From Gordionus sp. m RMFG-2023 (lineage: Eukaryota > Nematomorpha > Gordioida > Chordodea > Parachordodidae): a stretch of 64,000 nt of DNA. The translations under genes and the position numbers were made by a program. The DNA lies in the NCBI RefSeq assembly GCF_954871325.1, contig NC_088775.1, positions 20,127,561 to 20,191,560 of the forward strand. The letters are read 5' to 3'. Every line of letters begins with the position of its first letter. Within the stretch, counting starts at the first letter, position 1. Below are positions 1 to 12,700 of the stretch, piece after piece. Below the pieces are notes generated by a model, which worked only from the letters and a program-made list of their open reading frames with translations, was not told the origin of the DNA and did not search any database.

Positions 1-571
1 AGATTGATATAAGGATGATTAAGCTTAAATTTTGGGTGAATTATTGCTGATAATGTGCTGATGTCCTCATACAGAGAAGGAAATTTATATTAAGAAATGA
101 TAATTATCAATATTATACGGAACTGAAAGAAAGGTTTCTCATTTATATCTATGACATCGATAACTATTTTTCTAGATCTATATAGACATTAGCTAGCTAT
201 AAAAAATAGATACTTTAAAATTTCATATTAAATTAAAAGCTACTACTCGAAATTTTACTTTATGAATTGGTTTATCTTAAATTATCAAGGACAAATACAA
301 TTTAGTACATTTAAAAGAAATTAAATTAACAAAATATTGTATAATCACAAAATTATTGATTTTTTAATATTAATCTATGGTTTTTACGTAAGAAAGGTAT
401 GTTTAAATATGTTTATGAATATTAATATTGAATCAGTGTCAAGAAAGTATAATTAATACGAAGATTTATTGGTAAAATAATAATATAGGATTAGGTTATA
501 TAAGGTTAACTTGTTTTTTAAAGAAAAAAAAATGCATTTATTTACTAATTGTTATATAAATCGTTGGTTAC
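1..571. other. Start of the next cytochrome b561 intron, no gene seen
   Basis: AT-rich sequence following the donor at 571/570 on the minus strand. No further cytochrome b561 exon, RNA gene or repeat was recognised. Confidence 0.4.
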
Positions 572-780
572 CTGTAATCCAAACATTATGGTAGTTATAA
601 TTCCTAGCCAAGAGTGTAGTGAATACAAATTGGGAAAGGGTGGTTTGTTTAGATTATGGCTATCAAAAACTGCTTTGAGTCCAATTCCAGAAAAAATTAA
701 AGCTCCGGCATTTATAGCTCCATGTATCAACTTTAATTTAGGTTTACGCATGTCTCTAAAAGCACGGTAAATAAGAGCAG
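572..780 (-). CDS. Cytochrome b561 exon 3
   Basis: A 209-base exon with acceptor TTTTAG before 780 and donor GTAACC after 572. It encodes ALIYRAFRDMRKPKLKL, a haem-ligand histidine in LIHGAINAG, the conserved AVFDSHN loop, and NLYSLHSWLGI with the second conserved histidine, ending at GLQ with a complete codon. Nothing resembling the following exon is visible in positions 1-571. Confidence 0.9.
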
Positions 781-3700
781 CTAAAATTCAAAAAATAAAA
801 TTATTAACATTACTTGGTAAGGCTAAAGATAGTAGTCCGTTTCAAAAAAAAGGTAATAATAAACATATCGGACTAAAAAAAATTTCGAAAAATAAACAAA
901 TATTTAGTATTATATTTTTTTTCTTTAATTTATAAAAAAGATTATTTCTTTAATTTTTAAAAAAAATTGTGGTCGTTTTTGCATAAGTGAAATGGTATCC
1001 AAAGCAAATTGGTATCATTTGAATAGAAACGCAATAGTATAATGATAAAAAAAAATATACACGATAATTTACATGTCTATATATAAAAATGAAGATACAT
1101 TATATTAGGAGATATCGATGCAATCTAGGGTAATGAAAGATATATATATCTAATTTCGTACTCAAAAATATTATAGAAATGTAGTCCTAAAATTTTATTT
1201 ATGCTAAAATTTATATTAACCCATACATTTCTCACATTTTTATAACCTTACTCTTACGTCTAAAAATATAGGTTTCAGAAAAAAAACTGGTCCCACTGGG
1301 AATAAACTATCATCTTCTGATCTATTCTAACAAACCTATCCTTTAAAGATATTTTTATATTTATGATAATTATATACTCAAAATCAAAGTTGTTAACCCT
1401 CCTTTTTAAAGGTAGCTAGCTCCCGCTCCAAGTAATGGAATGATTTTCATTTTTTAAAAAGTACACGAAATAAAATTATATTTTTTTACCAAAAAAGTTT
1501 TATTTATATTAAATGATATATCAAATTTTAATCTTTTATTAGCTTTAAAAAGTAAATTTGAGTCTAACCATCCACGCCTCTCCTCTAAAACCTGTTTAGC
1601 ATTTATAAACAGTCGCTCAACAGGAGCACTAGAGGGAAGCGGGGTATTGTATTTTATAAAAATATTTTTTAATTTAGGAAAATTATAATTTAAAAAATAT
1701 TTGTCCAATATATTATCTTCCTGATAATCAATTTTATGGAATCCAAAAAAAATCTCTGCAGGATTCCTGTGAACTAGTAGGTATGAATCAAGAATTTGTT
1801 TTCTTAAAAAATTAACTAATGTGTTTTAATTCCATATTTTGTGCATTTTTTATCCATTCTCAATTTAATTTGAATGCAGGATGGATAATAGCAGCAATGA
1901 TATTTCCATTATTATAAACATTTGAAAATCTGCAATAAGTTATTAGATAATTTATTTTTTTTATTATACACCTTTTATTAATACCGCTTATAAGAGACTC
2001 TATAAGAGGTTGGTATCTGCTGTCATTTATTTTTGATTTAGAAGAGAAAAATATTTTTTGTATGATGGAAATGGAAATTCGATTTCTTCTTCTATGATGT
2101 CTGGTAGAGGTCTGCATTGGGCGGGGTTTCGGCTCGCCCGCCCATATAAGTGGGCGGGCGGGTTAAAAAATATAAATTATGAGCGAGTAAGTGGGCGGGT
2201 TAAAAAATTTAAACAATGCGCTGATGGGTTCAAAATTTTTTAATCATTTAAGTAAATATTAATAAAATATTGTTCCTATGTTTTTAGGATATTAAAAATT
2301 AAAATGTCCTTTTATGGTATCATAAAATCTTTTTTCTTAAAATAAATAAACTTTTTTGTATATTTAAAACTACTTTGGTGGAAACGACAAGAAAGAGATT
2401 TGCCAAAGCTATCAAGATTAGCAAAAAATATATTGGCAATTCCTACAACTAGTGCTTTTTCTGAACGAGGATTTTGCATTGCTGGAAGGTTTTTAGAACA
2501 AAGAAGAACGTGTTTAAATCCAGAAAATGTCGATTCATTATTATTTTTGGATTATTAATTACATATAGTATCAATTTTATATTTATTTTATTTTCATGAA
2601 TATTTTATTTAAGATCAAATAAATTATCCATAATTTAAATTGAATATTTTTTTAAGCTTAATATAGTAATTTCTAGGGCTGTGCCGATCCACATATTTTC
2701 CCCGATCCGATATTTCCCGATATTGGTTTAAAACTGTTATGTTCTATCCCCCCTTATTTCTTTTTTTTTGTTTCTAATTTTGTTATGACATTAATATATT
2801 ATAACTTATTTTTATATTGCATTTGAAACTGGTTCTTACCAGTTTCGTGAATGATTATATCGCGATTAAATAACAACTTTTTTCCTTTTGTTTTAAAAAT
2901 TATAAAGGTGGAAAACAAAACACCATTAATTATTTTTCGTGCTTTTTAAATTGAATTTTTCTTTTTTGTTGTAATTTCACTTATTCGAATAAACTTTGAA
3001 AATTACGTTGTCCAAGTGATTCCTTGACTAAATCGATAAAACCCGGCCCCCTGGATCCAGTCATTGACCATCCCGGACCCCCCAATCACGGACTGTATTA
3101 TTCCCATTCAGACCGGGGAACCCATCGGTCCAAACCCAACAAAAACCGATCCGATATTTAATTGATTTTTCACCCCCTTCCCTTGCACCAAATGTAAATA
3201 ATAAATCAATATTTTTTATGCAAAAAATCGAATTAATGAATCTTTCATTATTCCTCCTCGTGAAATTAGAATTCCGCAAATAACGAATTTTGCAAAATTA
3301 TCTTTGTCTTTTGTAAAATATTTCCATAATTCAGATATCATATTTAAAAAAAATAAAACTTTGGGTGTTCCTTTCTATTTTTATAAAAAACTTTTAAAAT
3401 ACTATAAATCTATTTAAAAAAATAAAAATTTAGGGGGTTACGTACATTTACATTGTTTTAAAAAAATATTTAGAAAATATTATAATGTAAAATAAATATA
3501 CAAAACATAAAATAATAAAAATAAAAAAAAGATCAGATCGGATGGTTTTTTTACAGGTATCGGCCCGATTCGATATTTTTGGAAAACTCTAAATATCGGT
3601 GCCGATCCTATATTTAATATCGGCACAGCCCTAGTAATTTCCTAAAAACCTTTTGTGGAGGTTTAATGCTGAATTTTTTTTTTATTAGATATTAAAAAAT

Positions 3701-6700
3701 TGAAAGAATGGCCATAATTATATTTTATAATAAAAAATTTTTTTTATAAATAATGGGTGGGCGGATAAAAAATTTTAGACTAATGGGCGGGCGGGTTAAA
3801 TTTTCTAAAAACATTGGGTAGGCGGGCTTATGGTCCAAAAACCCGCCCAATGCAGAACTCTAATGTCTGGATCCATATTATCAAAAATTATTTTTTATCA
3901 TATATCTATAAAATGACTTAAAAGATTTTCCAATAAATTTTCAAATAAAAAGAAAGAAAAACTTGATGTAATATTTTAACTGATTAAATGAATAACCAAT
4001 ATAAAACTCGGCTCAACATTTAATATTGCATAAATTTAAATAAAATAATATTTCATTTAAAAAAATAATTTAATTTATATATTAAATTAAAAGCGGTGGA
4101 GCGGTGCTCCTCCACTCCAGCTTTAAAAGGAGCTAGCTCCCGCTCCTGATTTTTAGGTATTTTGAAAAGTGTAGCGCCGCTCCTTAACAACTCTGCATAA
4201 AATAGATTTTAGGACTAAATATTCAAAATAATTTAGACTACGAAATCTGATGTGGATATATATTTGGAATAAATATCATTATTATAAATCTAGCAAAGTT
4301 ACAAAATATATTAATATATCAGTAATAAATTATCATCAAAAAATTTTTTTTTTAATTCTTGAAAATAAATTTTTAAACATTTCTCTCTGTTAAATCGCAT
4401 CCATCCATGTTTTTAGTTACATCATTTTTATAATTGCACAATGATTAATACTCTTAAAAAATTTTTTAAAAGAATGGTTATGGTGATATTATGCATAAAT
4501 TATATCTATTAAATTAAATACAAACATATCGTTTATAGATCGATATATTTATTATTTAGGTGGTTAATGAAATAAAATCGATATCTATTCAAATATAAAA
4601 ATGTAATTATGAAATTGTAGCCTATGTTATTATATCTCAAAATACAATAAAGTTTCTTTAGAAGCCATTTAATTTAAAAAAGTCTAAACAGCAAAAATTT
4701 TTAAAGTATTTTTTTGAAAATCTATCTTATAAAAGATACACATAATTAAAAGAGAAAATATTTAAATATATTTCCTATTAAATTAGGTAATAACAGAAAA
4801 ATGGATCGATTCTTGTATTCTGTCAATTTTTATGTGTTATTTTGGGTGAATAACATTTAAAAAAAATAGTTTTGGCAATCCTACCTTAAATATGTTATTG
4901 GTAGCTTGGGTTAACATTCGATAACTTTTTAAAAAACCTTTCAACTTAAAAGTCATGTTTAATTAATAAGGGAGATTAAAATTTGAAAATAAATTTTTTT
5001 TTACTATTTATGTCTATGTGTAATCAGATATGAAGATAATTAACAATTTATTATTTATTTATTAAAAATTTAACATTTTCAAAAATTGTAACGATATCTA
5101 AGGACTAGAGCTATGAAATTGGGCCCAATGCCCTGTCAAAGTGGCGGTGTGCCTGAAAATTTAAAAAAATCATGTCATTTTTAAGTCTAAAAAGCTATGC
5201 ACAAAATAATATTTAAGGGTCAATTTCAACACATTACCATCAATCCCCATCATATTTATCAAAAAATAAATAAACTTTCACTGTCTCTAAAAAAATTACA
5301 ATTGCATTAATGAGTTAATGATGCTTACTACCAAAGGCAATACCGAGCGAATCGTGATTTTACAATTTTTATTTGATAGATACTACCAAATACCAAAATT
5401 TATTAAAATGTAATAAGACCCTTATTATTTAACATATTATAACGGAATCACGTGGTCGAGTCCGGCCTCCTATATATCATCTCCCAAGGACGGAACCACC
5501 AAGTTAGATTAAAAAAAAATATGATCATTGCTGGGATTCGAACCCATAACCATCGGATTGGTAAGCAACGTACTTGCCGACTAGGCCACAGACGCTTTCC
5601 AAAATTCACGATATATATATTATAAATAAATTTGGTAGTGCCTATCCAAATGAAGAATAAACATACAAATTTGATAGGGTATGCATCATTAACCGCATTA
5701 ATGCAGCATCAAGACCATGTGATGTGAAAATTATTAAATTTGGTCTTTTAGAATTTGAGAATATTTAGTAATGATTAAAATATTTATTTTTTTATACCTT
5801 AAAATTAGTGTTGCAAACGAAAGCGTTTTAGAATAATGCGTTCTTGAATAAAATTTGTTTTTTTTTGAAAAAAAAGAATTTTCAACGTAAGCGTATTTAT
5901 TTATTGGATGCCTTTTTTACATTCACTCAATTAGATATATCTAGATCTGTGTGCAACGAAATTATCCGCGGCCAGCGCGAGTTTCAAAAATCTAATCGAC
6001 GACCGGCGGAGTAAATCGGCGCACCGTTTTAAATTTTATTGGTTATTTTTTTTAAAATTAATATATCATTTTTTATTTAAGATATTTTAAAATAGTTTTT
6101 TCTACAAAATTTTTGGCAGATGAAACTTTGCATTTTCAATTTTTTTTGGTGATAATAGATAATTAAAGAAAGATACCATAAATAAAAAAGCAACTTTAGA
6201 AAAATAACTTTTTTGGTGATAATGCCTACAAATTTTTTAAAGGGGGCATAGGGGTAAGGTAAATTTTTGATATCTAAAACTTTGCAATTTAAATTTTTTT
6301 TGGTGATAATACTATAATTAAAGGAAGATCTCATAAATAAATATAATTTAAGCAACTTTAGGAAAATAAGCAACTTAATGAATAAAATTGGGTCATTTAA
6401 TAGTATATTTCTTATATAAATTTTAATACTATAATTGAATTTAATAATAAAATTGCGTCATTCTCGTGTATAAATTTTAATACTATATTTCAATTTAATG
6501 AATAAAATTGCGTCATTTAATACTATATTCCGATTTAACCCTTCACTACAAAGGTTAAAAAAATCACTTAAACTTCAAAGGTGGGGTTAATTTTACTCCT
6601 AATAAATATAAAATTTTAAATTATTATTTATTTCCAGAAAAAAGTTACACTAATTTACCTAAAGTTGCTTAAATTTTATTTATTTATGGGATCTTCCTTT

Positions 6701-9700
6701 AATTATAGTATTATCACTAAAAAAATTAAAAAGCAAAGTTTCAACTACCAAAAATTTACCTTACCCTTATGCCCCCTTTAAAAAATTTGTAGGCATTATA
6801 ACCAAAAAAAGAAATTTTCCTAAAGTTGCTAAAAAAATTTTTATTTATGTGATCACCAAAAAATTTAAAATGCAAAGTTTCATCTAGCAAAAACCCCTTA
6901 TGCTTCCTTTAAAAAATTTGTAGGCATTATCACCAAATATAGTTCTTCCTAAAGTTGCTAAATTTTAATTTATTTATAATATCTTCCTTTAATTATACTA
7001 TTATCACCAAAAAATTTTTAAAATGCAAAGTTTCATCTACCAAAATATAGAAAAACTATATAATAAATTTTTTTTAAAAAATAACATAACTAAAAAAAAA
7101 TAATATCCCCCGAAAGTGTCAATAACCCATTTATTTTTTTAATTGCTAATGAATTTTTTTAAGAAAAATAAAATTAAAATATATACTACACACTGCAGAT
7201 ATCTCGGCATATTTTTAGAATTATATTGAAGAGAAAAAACTCATAAATTCAAAATCTATTTTGTAATTTTATAATTATCATGTTTAAAAATAATTTTATT
7301 TAAATTTTTCGGATATAATGCAGATGGAGCATTTTTTCAGCTAATGTGGAAGGATTAGGAAGCTCAATCCTCTTTTCTTTCCAGAAATTTAGAGCATCCA
7401 TATCTTGTGAATGGCGTTTTCCGAGAAGAATATAACATTTTTGTTCTAAATCACTTAAAGTGGAATCGTAATTTGTACTTGTTGAATGTTTATTGCTAAT
7501 TTTGTCAAAATATTTGAATAATATTTCTTCTTGATTCCAAATCGCTATATTTACTACCCGAATATCATCATACTCTATACGTTTAAGATGTTTTATAATA
7601 AATTCTGACGCTAAGTAATTCTGTTCTATTATATGCATTGACGCAATTTTTAATTTTTGAAATCTTGGGCCTAAAAGAGAAGTCAACACTTAGATTATTT
7701 TTGAAATAAAAAATTAATTAAAAAAATGAACATACTTATATAATATTATTTGCAAATCACAAACTGGAAATCTTAACGTAAGTTTATTTTAATAGGTTTC
7801 TGATCTATCATTACATTTACTATTAAATTTGTTTCAATTTCTTCTCAAATATAATGCCAAGTTTAGGTAGGCCCTTTTGTGCAGATAGAAATTAAATTGT
7901 TTCTTTAAATTTTAAAAGAAAAGCTAATAGTTCTTCTACTAGGTCTGATTCGTAGTTTGAGATAGTGTTTCCCAATTCTTTTCAAAACGTTATTAATAAA
8001 TTTTTGTTTACCCCAGCCATGCTTTCAAACATACATCATAATATACTATGCCACCTGGTTGGGATATTCAATTTTAACATTTTCATACGTGTAGCATTAT
8101 TGTTAATATCACCAATTAGAGACGAGTATCAGGGTAGAGATCAGTGGTAATATCTAGCATATCTTATGTTATAATTGTACTTAGGCATTTTCTTTAATCT
8201 GCGAGGAACTCGTTTAAAGCACTAATAATTTCTCTTGTTCTTTAGATAAGAAATTCAACATAAGGGATTTAATAGCATCCATTGCAACCATATTATGTAA
8301 ACCTTGACCCAAGCATAAGTGATTCATATTCACCTAATCAAATACCCTCTCTAGCATTGCGTCTCCATTTTAAAATATGAAAAATTATTATAACTTTTGG
8401 AATTTTAGATTTGATTGATTGAATTGTAAAATAAAATAATTATGATGTAAAAATAGGTATAAAATAAGAATTCATCAAAATCTTGATTGACATAAAAAAT
8501 TTACAACATGATGTTGACCAATTAATAGTAAAAATGCATAAAATATGGTATTTTTTTTAAAAAAATTGTGATGTGTATCAGTGTGATTTTAATAAACGGC
8601 GGCGTTTTCAGCAGGGCCAAAAATATCGGCGGCCAGTTGAATAAAATAATTCAGACAAAAATAAGGTTTTAAAAATATTTAAAGGAAACAGCCGAGAAAA
8701 TGAAATCCTTTATTAAAAAATCAGATTATTTCAAATTAAAAATAAAAATGATTTTTACTTTTTTTAGCAAATTATTAAAATATCTTCCAAAATAATAGGG
8801 CTGTGCCAATCCAAATATTTTTCACAGGCTTGTTAATCGATCCTTTTAAAAAGATCGAATCCCGAACATGATCTTTTGAAAAAAAAGAGGATTGAAATTT
8901 TTTTTAAAAAAAGGATCGCGATCACGATCACGATCCTTTTCTTATTTAAATTTCTGATCGATGCAAATATAAAAAATAAATAAATATGGTATAAATTTAT
9001 TGTAATTAAATAATATAACAATTAGGATATATTTATTTATAATTAAATTAGCCTTTAATAATAAAATTTTTTCTAAATTATCATCATTTAAACAACCACG
9101 TTTTTCATTAAATACATGTTTAGCTTTACTAAACAAGCGCTCCACAGGAGCGGATGGTAAAGGTGTGTTATATTCAATAAATGTTTTTTTTAATTAACAT
9201 AATTATTAAAAATATTCACTGAATCATCATTAGAATAAAAAAAATTATTAATGGAAAGAGCATTTTGTAACGAGTTTTTCCCAAAAAAAGTATTGATCCA
9301 GGGGCGTCGCTAGCCTTTGCAATCTCAGAGAAATCAATTAGAAAAATTTTTATGGGGGGACGCCCCCCATAGCCCCTATTAATATATCAAACTTTTAAAA
9401 CTTGCTAACTCTGAACAATTATTCTGAATTTCATATTTTGTCATTTATCATATTATAACAAATTTAACTAGCATATAATTAATTATAACAATAAAGACAT
9501 TTCTAAAAATAATATTTTTTAATATAAAATCTATTTATTACAGTATAAAATATTTTCGATTGCTGATATAAAAAATTTTGCATCTAAAGAATTACAAGTG
9601 ATAAAAAGAGTTAATTAATTCATACATATGCTTCAATTGATAATGGTTTTTAAAAACCACATAATATGATCATGAAACTAATATAACTCTTTGTTACCAT

Positions 9701-12700
9701 TTTAGACAATGTTTTGTAGAATGGATAAATAAGGAAAAATTTATACAACAAATCAACCCATCTTTTAAATAGATAATATAAACCACCAATCCAAATCATC
9801 AAATTATATTGGGGTTAGAGCTTCCTCTTAGATGATATGATGGAAGCTAGATAAGTAGCCGAGAAAATTATTGAGATATTAAATTTCTAAAAGATTTATC
9901 TTCCATTTTTAATGATACATAAACTTAACTCATATCAGAAAAACATTAAAAATCTTTAGAAGAAATTCTGCAAATATATTGAATCCTTGAGTTATTTACA
10001 TGGCAAGGATGCCATAAAAGAAATGAAACATTTTGTAACTATATAATAAGAAACAGTATGATATGAAGAAAGCAAATAAGATTTTATATATAATTGTCGC
10101 ACCACCTTGAGTTGGTATATTATATCTTAAAATAATAGTAGTTTGTAATAATATCAAAAATATACTCGTATTAAAAATTTAACTCAAAACTATTTTTCAA
10201 GAAGAAAAAATTAGCTTTCCTAAAAACACGTAAAAAAGAGAAGAAATATCTAATTTATTACATCCATTATGGAATGAATAATAAGATGTTTAATTTTAAT
10301 AATAATTTAAATTAGATAGCGTTAAAGAATTTAATGCAAATTGTTACTATGCCACCTACCCTTTTAAAGAAAATATTATTTTATTTAAGACCGTGGCATG
10401 TCCTTTTTAAAGGATATAATAAATTGGGACTACAAGTTCCCAAAAAAGGCAAATAATTATATTTTAAAATAATAACTTAAATTTTTTGTTATAAATAAAA
10501 CTTCTTGGGTTATAATATAAAGGTCTCTTATTTTGCTATTTATATTTTTTTAAATTTTAAAGTTCTGCTTAATAAATGACGAAGGAAGAGATGATTGGTA
10601 AAATACATAATTTATTCATTTATAATTTTTTCTTGGTTACATCAAAAATTAGAATTTAAATTTTTTGGAAATAAGAAACGCATGTGAAGTCACAAATTAA
10701 AGATTTAACTAAAGACCAATAACAGAAGTTAAACCATATGGGCTTAGGCCATCATCTGATGATAAATTAGCAGACTCCAGTATGTTTTGAAATTGGGCCC
10801 TCATAAGAGAATGACTAATAGCTGAATTAATTGCTGCATGTCTTGCAGGCCTGCCTTGACGATATATATATAACTAAGACTAGTGTTGTTAATTAGTCGA
10901 TTTCTTCATGTAAATCGACTAAAAACTTTAGCGACTAAATTATAACTAAAGACCAATAACAGAAGTTAAACCATATGGGCATAGGCCATCATCTGATGAT
11001 AAATTAGCAGACTCCAGTATGTTTTTTAATTGGGCCCTCAAGAGAATGACTAATAGCTGAATTAATTGCTGCATGTCTTGCAGGTCTGCCTTGACTATAT
11101 ATATATATAACTAAGACTAGTGTTGTTAATTAGTCGATTTCTTCGTGTAAATCTACTAAAAACTTTAGCGACTAAATTAGTCTATCAGTCGACTAAAACG
11201 ACTAATTTGGTAGACTAAAGCTACTAGTATAGTCGACTGATGATCTATTTAGTAGGCTTAGTCGACCAAATTAGTATATTTAGTCAACCCATTTAGTAGG
11301 TTAATCGACCAATTTAGTCGTCTAAATATAATTAAAATTTTTGAGGCGTTACCGAACCTGCATCATTGTATAGTCGGGTGTTGTTAATGTTCTTCCGACT
11401 ACTTGATATATTAGATATGTACAAAAGTAAAGTGACAATTGTCATAATCGTTATGTTCAATCTTTTTTAAATTTTTTTGAAGCAATAGGGTAAATTATAA
11501 GTTGTAAACATGCTAAATTAAAATTTAAATAAGGATATACCATAGAAAAGTGACAATTGTTATTTTTTAACTTTTCTGAATTTTTTTAGAGTAAATAGGT
11601 AAAAATATATATTGTAATAAAGATGTTAAGATAAAATTTCAGTGAAGATGTATCATAGAAAGGTGATAATTGTCATAATTGTTGTTTTTTTTAACTTTTT
11701 TGAATATTTTTATATTAAATAGGTAAAAATAGATATTGTAAAGATGTTAAGATAAAATTTCAGTGAAGATGTTACCATAGAAAAGTGACAATTATCATAA
11801 TTGTTATTTTTTAACTTTTTTAAAGCAAATAAGTAAAAATATATATTGTAAAGTCTTTTGTTATCCATTTTGGGATGAAGAGTTTGGATTAATTCGAGAG
11901 GAACTAATAATGGACCTTTGGGACATGAAGAATTAGATAATTAGATATTTATGATTTGTAATTTTTTTGATAATGTATAGATATTGTTGTTGGTGTTTTT
12001 TAATAAAGAAATTTGAGTCGTATTCTTATTCTTATTATTATGAAAGGATGGCTTGTAATATTAATTATATAAAAAAAAGAGACTAAATTCTAATATAAAA
12101 ATAAACTCAAAAAGACACACTACTGAATTAAAGAGTTAAATTCGGAATTATAAAATAAGGAAACACTTTTTATTTAAATTTCATAGTTTTTATCATTACA
12201 AAAAATATCATGAAAAAATTACCAAGTAAAAAATAATGATTTCTTTTTCACAAAAATTAACAACCTATTTTTCAGAAATGACTGACATTTCATTAATTAA
12301 AAACTAATATATATATATTTATAAAAATTGATTGACATTTCTATTAAAATAAGTATCGTTTACGACATAAAGATGTTAAGATAAAATTTCAGTGAAGATC
12401 TACTATAGAAAAGTGACAATTGTCATAAATGTTATTTTTTAACTTTTTTGAATATTTTTATGTAAATAGGTAAAAATAGATATTGTAAAGATGTTAAGAT
12501 AAAATTTCAGTGAAGATGTTACCATAGAAAAGTGACAATTATCATAATTGTTAATTTTTAACTTTTTTGAATTTTTTTAAAGCAAATAAGTAAAAATATA
12601 TATTGTAAAGATGTTAAGATAAAATTTCAGTGAAGATCTGCCATAAAAAAGTGACAATTGTCATATTGTTATTTTTTAACTTTTTTGAATATCTTTATAG

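Larger units (their letters stand above)
2105..3862 (+). mobile_element. hAT family B element nested in family A, perfect TSD ATGTCTGG
   Basis: The terminal repeats are TAGAGGTCTGCATTGGGCGG on the left and TAGAGTTCTGCATTGGGCGG on the complementary right end, flanked by ATGTCTGG at 2097-2104 and 3863-3870. Subterminal GGGCGGGCGGGTTAAA blocks at both ends are far more GC-rich than the interior. The element is 1758 bp including a further nested insertion. Confidence 0.92.
1385..4195 (-). mobile_element. hAT family A element, copy 1 (outer level of a three-level nest)
   Basis: The ends are CAAAGTTGTTAACCCTCC on the left and the reverse of CAGAGTTGTTAAGGAGCGG on the right, with subterminal AGCTAGCTCC blocks at both sides. 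The flanks CTCAAAAT and CATAAAAT match at 6 of 8 bases, as an old 8-bp hAT duplication would. Subtracting the nested 1758-bp element and its duplication leaves about 1045 bp, nearly the size of the second copy at 39998-41088. Confidence 0.8.
5942..8640 (-). mobile_element. hAT family D element, decayed copy with internal fold-back insertion
   Basis: The left end TAGATCTGTGTGCAACGAAA, followed by GC-rich GGCC/GCGC blocks, resembles the 18681 copy, and internal homology runs through the AATTTTATAATTATCATGT segment and the transposase C-terminus. The right end reaches a CGGCGGCCAG block near 8625 but lacks the terminal bases, so the boundary is approximate. Sequence at about 6060-7130, absent from the other copy, is an insertion. 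Confidence 0.65.

Noticed and set aside
3061-3279. 72-codon minus-strand frame with a tryptophan-rich segment
   Set aside because: It lies wholly inside a non-coding family C hAT element and has no counterpart in the other copy.
5534-5598. A tRNA gene on the minus strand
   Set aside because: A and B boxes are perfect but the anticodon stem does not pair and a SINE body with flanking duplications follows.
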